Below are positions 33,523 through 41,046 of a stretch of 64,000 nucleotides of DNA, piece by piece. The notes beneath the pieces are model-generated. The model was not told the DNA's origin. It did not search any database and worked only from the letters and a program-made list of their open reading frames with translations. The stretch is from positions 41,668 to 105,667 of the forward strand of contig JBNRMV010000012.1 in the NCBI GenBank assembly GCA_050309775.1, read 5' to 3'. The translations under genes were made by a program, and so were the position numbers. Numbering within the stretch: the first letter of the stretch is position 1; each line of letters starts with the position of its first letter. This DNA comes from DTU072 sp050309775. Its GTDB lineage: Bacteria; Bacillota; Clostridia; Christensenellales; DTU072.

Positions 33523-34227
33523 TCAAAACTGAATATTGTTCTTTGCTATAGCATGGCGCAGCTTTTGTAGCGCCTTTTTTTCTATCCTAGATATATATGA
33601 GCGTGAAATGCCCAGCTTATCCGCCACATACTGCTGAGTTCTGGGCATACTGTCCTTTAGCCCGAATCTGTATGTAAGGATAGCAAACTCCCTATCGTTC
33701 AAATAATTCCGCATCAAATCGCCCAAACTTTTTTTAAGAATTTCACAGTCAATTTTTTTATATACAGAATCCTCCTCTACATAAAGCAAATCTATGAGCG
33801 ACATTTCGTTACCGTCCTTATCTGTGCCAATATTTTCAAAGATAGATATATCCTTTGAATATTTTTTGTATGAACGCATTGTCATAAGTATTTCATTCTC
33901 AATACATCTGGACGCATATGTAGCAAGCTGAGAGCCTTTATTTTGGTCATAGGAATTTATCGCCTTAATAAGGCCAAGCGTGCCTATGCTTATCAATTCG
34001 TCATTGTCGGGATAATTCATATATTTTTTTGCAATGAAAACAACTAGGCGCAGATTGTGCTTTATAAGAATATTTCTTGCCTCAATGTCGCCTGTTTCTT
34101 TGAATTTTTTTATGTATTCGCTTTCCTTTTCGGAAGAAAGCGGATGCGGAAATGAGTTGTTGCCTTCAATTCTTGAAGATAATAATAATATATTGCTTAA
34201 CAGCGTAAAAAACCCCTCTAATACCAT
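33523..34227 (-). CDS. sigK: Sporulation sigma factor K
   Basis: The late mother-cell sigma factor. The 234-residue protein begins with a hydrophobic pro-sequence (about residues 1-21, GFFTLLSNILLLSSRIEG) that must be removed after the SpoIVB signal. It then has FPHPLSSEKESEYIKKF and the sigma-70 regions 2 (EARNILIKHNLRLVVFIAKKY, SIGTLGLIKAINSYD, LATYASRCIENEILM) and 4 (TQQYVADKLGISRSYISRIEKKALQKLR). The gene is intact, without the skin-type insertion seen in Bacillus subtilis and Clostridioides difficile. The ribosome binding site GGGAGAG lies in a 12-bp hairpin. Confidence 0.95.
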   Translation of the reverse strand: MVLEGFFTLLSNILLLSSRIEGNNSFPHPLSSEKESEYIKKFKETGDIEARNILIKHNLRLVVFIAKKYMNYPDNDELISIGTLGLIKAINSYDQNKGSQLATYASRCIENEILMTMRSYKKYSKDISIFENIGTDKDGNEMSLIDLLYVEEDSVYKKIDCEILKKSLGDLMRNYLNDREFAILTYRFGLKDSMPRTQQYVADKLGISRSYISRIEKKALQKLRHAIAKNNIQF

Positions 34228-34229
34228 AA

Positions 34230-34264
34230 CTCTCCCATATAATCCTTACTAATATATGAGAGAG
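34230..34264 (-). promoter_or_regulatory. Hairpin that hides the sigK ribosome binding site
   Basis: In the minus-strand RNA the segment 34253-34264 (CUCUCUCAUAUA) pairs over 12 bases with 34230-34241 (UAUAUGGGAGAG), with one G-U pair and an 11-base loop. The 3' arm contains the sigK ribosome binding site. On the plus strand the G-U position would be a C-A mismatch. It could limit translation, or be a DNA inverted repeat for a regulator. Confidence 0.6.
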
Positions 34265-34282
34265 AGGCTTAGAAGTTGTTTA

Positions 34283-35131
34283 TTAAATGTCGAAAAATGT
34301 CAGCGGCTCGGGCAGCAGCACTTCCTTTGCGTTGAGATAATCAAGCAAACCTTGTTTAATGTTAAAAGCAATTTTGTATGCCAATAGTTGTTGTTTCTTT
34401 TTTGAAAAATGGCAATTTATGTCCTGTCTGCCATATTTCGGGTCGCCTACGATAGGCAAGCCGACATGCGCAAGATGCGCCCTGATTTGGTGCGTTTTTC
34501 CTGTGACCAAACCAACTTCCAACAATGTGCAGCAGTCAAGCCGTTTTATCGGCGCAACCGTTGTGATTATTCTTTGGGTTTGGGGTAATGGTTGGTCAAA
34601 GATATGCGTAATAGCGTTTTTGCTGTCCTTCTTATGATATGCCACAAGTTTTTTGGCTTCGGCAAGCTCGCCAAAAACCAAAGCATAATATTTCTTTTGC
34701 ACTTCATTGGCGGCAAACGCCGATATAACAGCTTGTTCTGCGGAATCTGACTTTGCGAATATCATAAGCCCGGCAGTGTTTGTGTCCAATCTGTGACAAA
34801 GACGAAAATTCTCTCCCAAAGCCTGTTTGACCAAACTCTCAAAAGAATGTTCTCCTTGCGACACAATACTCTGTTTTTTATAAAGAATGGCAATGTTTTC
34901 GTCCTCATAGAGTATTTGCGGCTCAAATGTGCGTAATAGTTCTTCATTATAAAAAACCGTTATTTCGTCGCCGCTCTTAACTTGACGGTCATTGTAGACT
35001 TTTTGACCGTTTATTCTTATATCGCCCTTGCGCAGCAGTTTTTGAAAATAAGAAAAGCTGACAAGCGGCAGCTTCTCAGCTATTGTTTTTGAAAGTTTTT
35101 TGTCTGTTCCTATAAATACTGCTTTTTTCAC
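34283..35131 (-). CDS. RluA-family pseudouridine synthase
   Basis: A 282-residue enzyme with an S4 domain (residues 15-62, SFSYFQKLLRKGDIRINGQKV) and the RluA catalytic core with HRLDTNTAGLMIFAK (catalytic Asp116) and LVTGKTHQIRAHLAHVGLPIVGDPKYG. RluC/RluD-type members modify 23S rRNA; the exact uridine is unknown. The start is GTG overlapping the nrdR stop (GTGA). A TGTCGAA heptamer in its last codons is probably chance. Confidence 0.93.
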   Translation of the reverse strand: MKKAVFIGTDKKLSKTIAEKLPLVSFSYFQKLLRKGDIRINGQKVYNDRQVKSGDEITVFYNEELLRTFEPQILYEDENIAILYKKQSIVSQGEHSFESLVKQALGENFRLCHRLDTNTAGLMIFAKSDSAEQAVISAFAANEVQKKYYALVFGELAEAKKLVAYHKKDSKNAITHIFDQPLPQTQRIITTVAPIKRLDCCTLLEVGLVTGKTHQIRAHLAHVGLPIVGDPKYGRQDINCHFSKKKQQLLAYKIAFNIKQGLLDYLNAKEVLLPEPLTFFDI

Positions 35132-35592
35132 GGCTGTTGCTTGCCATGTAATATGGTTTGGATTTCTGTCAGGAAAGTGTTTATGTCCTTGAATTCTCTA
35201 TGGACAGAGGCAAACCTTACATATGCCACATCGTCAAGCTCTTTCAAGCGTTGCATGACCATTTCGCCTATCTTTTTTGAGCTGATTTCCTGCGCAAGCG
35301 AATTGTGGACTTGTTTTTCTATATCGGCAATGAGTTTTTCGATTTCGGCAATTGGTACAGGTCTTTTTTCGCAGGCTTTCATTACGCCGCTTTTTATTTT
35401 TGAGGAATCAAAAATTTGTCTGTTGCCGTTACTTTTTACGACCAGTACAGGTGTAGACTCAATCTTTTCGTAAGTGGTGAACCGCTTGCCGCAATTTATG
35501 CATTCGCGGCGCCGTCTTATGCTCAAACCGTCATCGCTGACTCTTGAATCGATAACTTTGCTGTCCATACAAGCGCATACATTACATTTCAT
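35128..35592 (-). CDS. nrdR: Transcriptional repressor NrdR
   Basis: A nucleotide-sensing repressor of ribonucleotide reductase genes. The 154-residue protein has an N-terminal zinc ribbon (MKCNVCACMDSKVIDSR, then CINCGKRFTTYE; four Cys) and an ATP-cone domain (VKSNGNRQIFDSSKIKSGVMKACEKRPV). The open frame runs up to 35676, but GAGGT lies 8 bases before the ATG at 35592, which gives the standard length. It has its own promoter. Confidence 0.97.
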   Translation of the reverse strand: MKCNVCACMDSKVIDSRVSDDGLSIRRRRECINCGKRFTTYEKIESTPVLVVKSNGNRQIFDSSKIKSGVMKACEKRPVPIAEIEKLIADIEKQVHNSLAQEISSKKIGEMVMQRLKELDDVAYVRFASVHREFKDINTFLTEIQTILHGKQQP

Positions 35593-35610
35593 CTTTAATA
35601 CCTCGTTATC

Positions 35611-35639
35611 ATTATACAGTAAACGCATAAATTTGTAAA
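35611..35639 (-). promoter_or_regulatory. Sigma-A-type promoter of nrdR
   Basis: TTTACA (35634-35639), 17 bases, TATAAT (35611-35616) on the minus strand, 19 bases before the ATG. It lies just downstream of the ymxH terminator. Confidence 0.65.
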
Positions 35640-35654
35640 ACATTTTTCTTTCAA

Positions 35655-35688
35655 CATAAAAAAGCGCCCTAAACATGCTGTTTAGGGC
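35655..35688 (-). terminator. Intrinsic terminator after ymxH
   Basis: A 9-bp perfect stem, 35666-35674 with 35680-35688 (GCCCTAAAC/GTTTAGGGC), five-base loop, followed in the minus RNA by GCUUUUUUAU. It separates ymxH from nrdR. Confidence 0.9.
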
Positions 35689-35700
35689 TTACAAACAAAC

Positions 35701-35976
35701 TTAGTGCAAGACCAAAGACCCGTCCGATGCCGCTCCAAGATTTACCAGTATGACATCATCACCGATTTTTGACACACATTTCCATGGTATAAAGATATTT
35801 TCACAGCCGCTGATATTTTTCAACAACCGCCTTTCTCCGGGAACCACAATGCCGACCGCCTGACCGCAGCAGGTGAACGCCATGTCTATGACTCTGCCCA
35901 GCCTTTTTCCGTCAACAATGTTGACAACCTCCCGTTCTCTCAATTCACAAAAAGTAAAATCTATACTGCCGTCCAC
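35701..35976 (-). CDS. ymxH: YlmC/YmxH-family sporulation protein (PRC barrel)
   Basis: A 91-residue PRC-barrel protein: ELREREVVNIVDGKRLGRVIDMAF is the typical family sequence, followed by GIVVPGERR and IPWKCVSKIGDDVILVNL. YlmC/YmxH proteins are annotated as sporulation-related in Firmicutes, but their role is unclear. The start is GTG at 35976 with GAGGGG seven bases upstream; there is no ATG. It follows sigG by 44 bases and ends at a terminator, so it belongs to the sigG transcript, as in many Clostridia. Confidence 0.88.
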   Translation of the reverse strand: MDGSIDFTFCELREREVVNIVDGKRLGRVIDMAFTCCGQAVGIVVPGERRLLKNISGCENIFIPWKCVSKIGDDVILVNLGAASDGSLVLH

Positions 35977-36020
35977 GCTTTCCCCTCATTAGATTTTATT
36001 CAATGAACGGCAGTATATGC

Positions 36021-36788
36021 CTAAAATGCCTTGCGCAAGTGGGCTATGGCGCTCTTTTCCAGTCGGCTGACCTGCGCCTGTGAAATATTCAGCTTTTGCG
36101 ATATCTCCATTTGTGTGTCGCCTCTGAAGTACCGCATCATGAGTATTTGTTTTTCTTTCGGAGGCAATTTCTTAATCTCGTCTTTCAGAGTGAGATTGTC
36201 CAACATACTTTCTTCATCCTTGTCCGAACTGAGTTGGTCAACCACAAGTATAGAGTCCTCGCCGTCGGAATAAACCGACTCATAAATTGACACAGGCTCG
36301 GCAATGGCGTCCAAAGCGCATACGACATCTTTATACGGCACATCGATTTCTTGCGCTATTTCCATCAGCGTTACTTCGCTTGACCGCCCTATTTCCAGCT
36401 TGTCCCGGGCTTGCATGGCACGATATGCCACATCGCGCAGGCTTCTGCCGACTTTGAGCGCCGTACTATCTCTTATAAACCTCCGTATTTCGCCAAGCAC
36501 CATAGGCACGGCATAGGTCGAAAAACGCACATTTAATGTGACATCAAAGTTGTCCAGGGCTTTTATCAACCCAAGCACCCCGACTTGAAAAAGGTCGTCG
36601 GCAATATCCTTGTCAATTCTGAACCGTTGCACCATACTAAGCACAAGGCGCATATTTCCTATCAAAAATTCTTCTCTCAAATGAGTTTCGCCGTTCTTTA
36701 TTCTTTTGATTAGTTCCTCGCTCTGCTTTGCAGTCAGTTTTGGAAGCTGGGAGGTACAAATACCGCTTATTACTACCTTGTTTGACAT
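36021..36788 (-). CDS. sigG: Sporulation sigma factor G
   Basis: The late forespore sigma factor. From the ATG at 36788 (255 residues; Bacillus 260) the protein begins with SNKVVISGICTSQLPKLT, the family start. Region 2 (FLIGNMRLVLSMVQRF, DDLFQVGVLGLIKALDNFD, FSTYAVPMVLGEIRRFIRD), region 3 and region 4 (TQMEISQKLNISQAQVSRLEKSAIAHLR) follow. AGGAGG lies 6 bases before the ATG. The open frame extends upstream to 36809 but without support. It follows sigE after an 88-base gap with a palindrome, which suggests a separate promoter. Confidence 0.97.
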   Translation of the reverse strand: MSNKVVISGICTSQLPKLTAKQSEELIKRIKNGETHLREEFLIGNMRLVLSMVQRFRIDKDIADDLFQVGVLGLIKALDNFDVTLNVRFSTYAVPMVLGEIRRFIRDSTALKVGRSLRDVAYRAMQARDKLEIGRSSEVTLMEIAQEIDVPYKDVVCALDAIAEPVSIYESVYSDGEDSILVVDQLSSDKDEESMLDNLTLKDEIKKLPPKEKQILMMRYFRGDTQMEISQKLNISQAQVSRLEKSAIAHLRKAF

Positions 36789-36833
36789 AATTCCTCCTAT
36801 GTAAAACAAACAGGTGTAATAAAGTATTTGCCT

Positions 36834-36852
36834 TTGAATAATTATTATTCAA
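36834..36852. repeat. 19-bp palindrome between sigE and sigG
   Basis: TTGAATAAT-T-ATTATTCAA is a perfect inverted repeat with a one-base centre, about 45 bases before the sigG ATG. No U run follows on either strand, so it is unlikely to be a terminator; an operator for a dimeric regulator is possible. Confidence 0.6.
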
Positions 36853-36876
36853 CAAAGAATAATGTATTTTATGTCG

Positions 36877-37608
36877 TCACTCGCATTTTGCAAAATCCTT
36901 TTTAAGTTTTTCCAATATCTTTTTTTCCAATCGGCTTATGTAAGATTGCGATATATTCATCATGTCGGCTATTTCTTTTTGGGTTTTTTCTTCTCTGCCA
37001 TACAGCCCATAGCGCATGCCGACTATAAGTTGGTCACGCTCGTTCAGCTTGTTGTACAGTTCTTTCAATATACCTTTCTCGACATCGCTTTCCATCTCCT
37101 TATATACAGAATCGCATTCCGTGCCCAGAATGTCGCTCAAAAGCAGCTTGTTGCCCTCCCAATCGACATTTAACGGTTCATCAAGGCTGATTTCCCCCCG
37201 TGTGCGCACTACTTTACGCAAAAACATAAGTATCTCATTCTCTATACAGCGTGACGCATATGTGGCAAGTTTAATTTTCTTTTCTGAATTGTATGATTTT
37301 ACGGCTTTTATCAATCCCACCGTACCTACGGAAATAAGCTCCTCGATATCAATACCGGTGTTGTTAAAACGCTTTGCTATGTAAACGACAAGCCGCAGAT
37401 TATGTTCAATCAGCAGATTTTTTGCGGCTTCCTCGCCTTCTATCATTTGCGCTATTGCCACCGCCTCGTCCTCGCTTGACAGCGGTGTGGGCAGCGCCAC
37501 AATATAATTCACTTCGCCCGACGGCGCTTTCTTAAATACGCTTGCCATACGACGCATAAGTTTTTGGAAAAAGGCGAAAATTCTTTTGAAAATTGATTTT
37601 TTTGTCAT
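36877..37608 (-). CDS. sigE: Sporulation sigma factor E
   Basis: The early mother-cell sigma factor. The 243-residue protein has a basic, amphipathic pro-sequence of about 30 residues (KRIFAFFQKLMRRMASVFKK) that SpoIIGA removes, then LPTPLSSEDEAVAIAQM, region 2 (NLLIEHNLRLVVYIAKRF, SVGTVGLIKAVKSYN, YASRCIENEILMFLRK) and region 4 (TQKEIADMMNISQSYISRLEKKILEKL). It directly follows spoIIGA with a three-base gap, the conserved spoIIG operon. Confidence 0.97.
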   Translation of the reverse strand: MTKKSIFKRIFAFFQKLMRRMASVFKKAPSGEVNYIVALPTPLSSEDEAVAIAQMIEGEEAAKNLLIEHNLRLVVYIAKRFNNTGIDIEELISVGTVGLIKAVKSYNSEKKIKLATYASRCIENEILMFLRKVVRTRGEISLDEPLNVDWEGNKLLLSDILGTECDSVYKEMESDVEKGILKELYNKLNERDQLIVGMRYGLYGREEKTQKEIADMMNISQSYISRLEKKILEKLKKDFAKCE

Positions 37609-37611
37609 AAT

Positions 37612-38391
37612 TTATTCTCCTGTCATATCTGAATGTAATATTATGTCATAATCCGGGTTTATATCTCGACTTACGCCGGCTTTGGCTTTATATATTTTAT
37701 TCTGTGCCTTGTTGGAATATATCTCAAATTGCAACTCAACGCTTTTGAGCATCTTTATACCGCCGACTGTGCGCACAAGCACTTCTCCGCAATTCGGGTA
37801 TTGCAACCGCTCGCACAAACGCTCGGATATTATGACCATAGGTTGACCGTCCTCCGGACAAAAAAGGTGGTTGCCGCTGTCATAAAGCGCCTGAACGTCT
37901 ATAAACCCGTCACTTGTTTTGACTTTTGCCGCAAAGACGCTTTTTAACATGGCTCGCCTTTTATAAAAATCTTTGATGCAAATCTTAATCAGCGTCAATA
38001 ATATTAACCCTGCGGAAAACACGCAAAACGGAAACAATTGCAGCTTGCCGTTATATTTTGTCAAATCCACCGCAGAGAATGAGGACAGCAAAACCGTTGC
38101 GCCGGCAAGGCAGCAAGATATCATGAGAAAAACCGTCAAGGAAGTTATATATTCCGAAATATTTTTATATTTTTTCATGACAACAAGCATGAGCGGTGAC
38201 AGCAGAACTTTGACAATATAGTTATAATTCCCCAAAAAAGGATATAAAACTGAAAATATAGCGCCGATAAGACCGCCGCAGAACAAACGCAGTATACCGA
38301 CATCTTGTTTTTTTACAAGGAATGTAAGATACAGCAAAAACATATCTACCGCAAGGTTGTCAAGCAGTATGTATTCCACATAAACAGTCAA
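37612..38391 (-). CDS. spoIIGA: Pro-sigma-E processing peptidase SpoIIGA
   Basis: A membrane aspartic protease that activates sigma-E when the forespore signal SpoIIR arrives. The 259-residue protein has five N-terminal membrane segments (residues 5-28, 32-52, 59-73, 80-105, 119-138) and a C-terminal protease domain with the active-site triad DSG in ALYDSGNHL (Asp171). It is somewhat shorter than the Bacillus protein (309). The start is TTG at 38391, well supported by GGAGGG; no ATG is available in the first 15 codons. It lies just after the ftsZ terminator, as ftsZ-spoIIG in Bacillus and Clostridium. Confidence 0.93.
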   Translation of the reverse strand: MTVYVEYILLDNLAVDMFLLYLTFLVKKQDVGILRLFCGGLIGAIFSVLYPFLGNYNYIVKVLLSPLMLVVMKKYKNISEYITSLTVFLMISCCLAGATVLLSSFSAVDLTKYNGKLQLFPFCVFSAGLILLTLIKICIKDFYKRRAMLKSVFAAKVKTSDGFIDVQALYDSGNHLFCPEDGQPMVIISERLCERLQYPNCGEVLVRTVGGIKMLKSVELQFEIYSNKAQNKIYKAKAGVSRDINPDYDIILHSDMTGE

Positions 38392-38434
38392 AGCGCCCTC
38401 CGATAGCTTTTAATATACAACCGAAAGGCGCAAT

Positions 38435-38469
38435 AAAAAAGACAGGTTACTTTTTATCCTGTCTTTTTT
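38435..38469 (-). terminator. Terminator after ftsZ (bidirectional)
   Basis: A 12-bp stem, 38435-38446 with 38458-38469 (AAAAAAGACAGG/CCTGTCTTTTTT), with an 11-base loop. The A and T runs on both sides let it work on either strand; the relevant one is minus, after ftsZ. Confidence 0.9.
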
Positions 38470-38489
38470 TGACGAAATGAAAAATCGGA

Positions 38490-39653
38490 CTACTCGCTGT
38501 CCTTGTTGAGTTTGCGTAATCTCATTAAGAAAGGCGGCACTTCCCTTGATGAAACATTGATACGGGAAGATATGTCTTGCTTTTCGGGTTTTTCTTCAGG
38601 AACCTTGTCTTTCATCACGGGTTTTGCCGGTGCTTCTTCTTCTGCCTCAGGCGCATTAGGGGGCTGAATTTCGGGCTTTTTGTAGAGAATATCTTGCGAA
38701 TTCTGAATGCCTTTCTGATTAAAGCCCGTAGCAATCAGCGTAACAACAACCTCTTCTTTCAATGAGTCGTCAAAACCCATGCCCTGAATTATATTTGCGT
38801 CAATATCTGCCACCTGGTTTATGAGCGACAGCGCTTCTTTGACTTCAAAGCCGTTTATGTTCATGTCGGCGGTTACATTTACGATAATCTGTGTTGCGCC
38901 CTCAATGGTGGACTCCAAAAGCGGCGAATTGGCTGCCTGTTTCAACGCATTAAGGACTCTGTTCTCACCTTTTGCTCTGCCTATTCCGATATGCGCAGTC
39001 TTCATATTCTTGATAACCGTGCGAATGTCGGCAAAATCCAGGTTGATGAGCGAGGGTTTGACAACAATGTCGGTGATACCTATTATGCTATTGTGCAAAA
39101 CATCGTCGGCTATTTGCACCACTTTGAAAAGCGGAGTTGTCGGCGGAACATATTTGAAAGCCATCTCATTGGGAATGACGACAAGCACATCTACAAATTC
39201 CCTAAGTTTTTCTATGCCAATCTCCGCAAGTTTCATTTTGCGGCGACCCTCATATTCAAAAGGCTTTGTGACAACGGCAATTGTCAGCACATTCATTTCT
39301 CTGGCAATCTCCGCAACAACGGGAATGCCGCCCGTGCCTGTGCCTCCGCCCATACCTGCGGTTAGGAAAAGCAGATTGGCGTCTTTTATGGCTTTCTTGA
39401 TTTGTTCGGCGCTTTCCCTTGCCGCTTGCTCGCCTATGTCGGGTACGGAACCTGCGCCCAAACCTTTTGTTAATTCTATGCCAAGCTGTATCTTGACATC
39501 GGCATTGCTGCCATTCAAAGCCACCATATCGGTATTTGCCGCAATGAATTCCACTCCCTCAACATTGGCATTTATCAGACGGTTGACGGCGTTGCAGCCT
39601 CCGCCGCCTATACCTATAATTTTCAGATTGACTATATCTTTGACTGCGTTCAT
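38490..39653 (-). CDS. ftsZ: Cell division GTPase FtsZ
   Basis: The tubulin-like protein of the division ring. The 387-residue protein has the nucleotide-binding stretch IIGIGGGGCNAVNR, the tubulin signature GGGTGTG (102-108), the T7 loop with NLDFADI and a variable Pro/Glu-rich linker from about 320. The C-terminal peptide EVPPFLMRLRK docks FtsA and other partners. GGAGGAGG precedes the ATG. It is the last gene of the cluster and is followed by a terminator. Confidence 0.98.
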   Translation of the reverse strand: MNAVKDIVNLKIIGIGGGGCNAVNRLINANVEGVEFIAANTDMVALNGSNADVKIQLGIELTKGLGAGSVPDIGEQAARESAEQIKKAIKDANLLFLTAGMGGGTGTGGIPVVAEIAREMNVLTIAVVTKPFEYEGRRKMKLAEIGIEKLREFVDVLVVIPNEMAFKYVPPTTPLFKVVQIADDVLHNSIIGITDIVVKPSLINLDFADIRTVIKNMKTAHIGIGRAKGENRVLNALKQAANSPLLESTIEGATQIIVNVTADMNINGFEVKEALSLINQVADIDANIIQGMGFDDSLKEEVVVTLIATGFNQKGIQNSQDILYKKPEIQPPNAPEAEEEAPAKPVMKDKVPEEKPEKQDISSRINVSSREVPPFLMRLRKLNKDSE

Positions 39654-39700
39654 CGTGTCCTCCTCCAGATTTTGTGTCTCTCAAATATCTAAAACGCTTT

Positions 39701-40840
39701 TTATAATCTTTTTATTATTGCTAAAGCCTTTTTTGGTTTTGTTGCGCTGATTGCCGAAATCATAGGAAAATATTCCGCGTCTTCCCAGCCGGGATAATCG
39801 GGCAGCGCAATCTCAACGATACGCTTTGTTACGCCCTCGATTATTTCTTTTGAGCCGGGAACGGTGCAAAGCGCCGAGCCGCTAATATATAAGGGTACGC
39901 TTTTTTCTATCTCATAAGGGCTGTCGTCTATGGCGGCTTTTATGTAATTGGCTATATCGAATACCCTCTCCTCCGCAATGGCGTTTATGGTCTTTATGTC
40001 ATAACAAAAACTTTCGCCATTGACAAAAATGGTATAGGTTTCTTCAGATTTTGGGTTAAGGTTCAGATTAAGTTTCTTGTACAGGGCATAACCATGTGAA
40101 AACGGTATGTCCAGTACCAGCGTTATGTCGCCGGCTACGCTGCCGCCTCCCAGAGCAAAAGAGCGCATATGAACGGGGGTTGTGCCGACAGAATATACAA
40201 GTGTGCTTGTGAGGTATCCTAAGTCTGCGAAAAGGTAACCCGAAAAGGGTCTAAGCAACTTTTGTTTGCTTGTGTAACTCAGCTGTGACAACACCGACGC
40301 GGTGTACTTTATTTTTATTTTCAGCCGTTTTGCCAACTCATTGAATATGTTGACAAAATAGCGTTCGCAAAGAATATATGAAAGACGGCCGACAATTCTG
40401 TCGCAAAGCTGACCTACGGGGTTTAGCATGCGCTCGGGATTGCAATTTGTTTTGTAATAAACTGCAAGGCTGTCTATATTGGTGAATTGATTGTGGTTTT
40501 TATAGGTGTCACCTATCATGAACATGCTTTCAATATCCTCGGGCGTCACCTTTTTGTTTATGTCAAGTTCAACATTCTTTGTGACTACGCAGCAGAAATC
40601 CCCCGGAATGTTGATAGTCAGATGTTTTATTTTAATATTATTTATTATGTAAAAATCTTCAAGCAATTTTTTTATCAGCGGAAAAAGTTCTTCCGGCATT
40701 AAAAAAGCGCCGTCTTGAAACCCGGAATAATCACGGCTAAGCACGCTACGAACGGACGGCGCCGCGCCGTCTGAAAATGCCGCCAAACTTATTTTTTGTG
40801 AGTCTATGTCGAGTATTGCCGAGAGGTTTTTGCCGAACAT
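39701..40840 (-). CDS. ftsA: Diverged FtsA-like division ATPase
   Basis: Position (just before ftsZ) and fold indicate FtsA, the actin-like membrane tether of FtsZ, but the sequence is strongly diverged. The first phosphate loop reads DIDSQKISLA (usual DIGSSK). The second reads ADLGYLTSTLVY (usual DLGGGTTD, so the Gly run is lost). The region ALGGGSVAGDITLVLDIPFSHGYALYKK matches the FtsA stretch GGxxxTxDIAxxLxxxxxxAExxK. The last 10 residues (KKALAIIKRL) could be a short membrane-binding helix. The ATG at 40840 has GGAG upstream (379 residues); the frame continues to 40867 only via TTG. It has its own promoter. Confidence 0.8.
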   Translation of the reverse strand: MFGKNLSAILDIDSQKISLAAFSDGAAPSVRSVLSRDYSGFQDGAFLMPEELFPLIKKLLEDFYIINNIKIKHLTINIPGDFCCVVTKNVELDINKKVTPEDIESMFMIGDTYKNHNQFTNIDSLAVYYKTNCNPERMLNPVGQLCDRIVGRLSYILCERYFVNIFNELAKRLKIKIKYTASVLSQLSYTSKQKLLRPFSGYLFADLGYLTSTLVYSVGTTPVHMRSFALGGGSVAGDITLVLDIPFSHGYALYKKLNLNLNPKSEETYTIFVNGESFCYDIKTINAIAEERVFDIANYIKAAIDDSPYEIEKSVPLYISGSALCTVPGSKEIIEGVTKRIVEIALPDYPGWEDAEYFPMISAISATKPKKALAIIKRL

Positions 40841-40866
40841 GTTTTTCTCCGTGCTATAATGTTTCA

Positions 40867-40895
40867 ATTATATAATAATATAAGAACAAAGTCAA
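40867..40895 (-). promoter_or_regulatory. Strong sigma-A-type promoter of ftsA-ftsZ
   Basis: TTGACT (40890-40895), 17 bases, TATAAT (40867-40872) on the minus strand, 27 bases before the ATG at 40840. It gives ftsA-ftsZ expression independent of the mraZ promoter. Confidence 0.75.
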
Positions 40896-40933
40896 TAATC
40901 ATTGTAACAAAACCTTTCAAATGGCTTGCAAAC

Positions 40934-40963
40934 AGAAAAAATCTTGCAAAAACTATTTGCAAG
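40934..40963 (-). terminator. Probable terminator after ftsQ/divIB
   Basis: Arms 40943-40950 and 40956-40963 (CTTGCAAA/TTTGCAAG) with a five-base loop, followed in the minus RNA by AUUUUUUCUG. The stem is AT-rich, so termination may be partial. A further TTGCAAA copy at 40926-40932 suggests it might instead be a binding site. Confidence 0.5.
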
Positions 40964-41046
40964 TATCTAAAAAGTTATTTATAAAAAAATTGTTTGGTGG
41001 ATAAAAATTGCCGTTTTCGGGCAAATATCAAGCAAATCGTCAGCCT

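Noticed and set aside
35593..35676. 28-residue N-terminal extension of nrdR
   Set aside because: It covers the nrdR promoter, and the zinc ribbon must begin at MKCNVC.
38821..39750. 309-residue plus-strand ORF
   Set aside because: Lies antisense over ftsZ; its Ser/Pro/Ile-rich composition is the shadow of the FtsZ codons.
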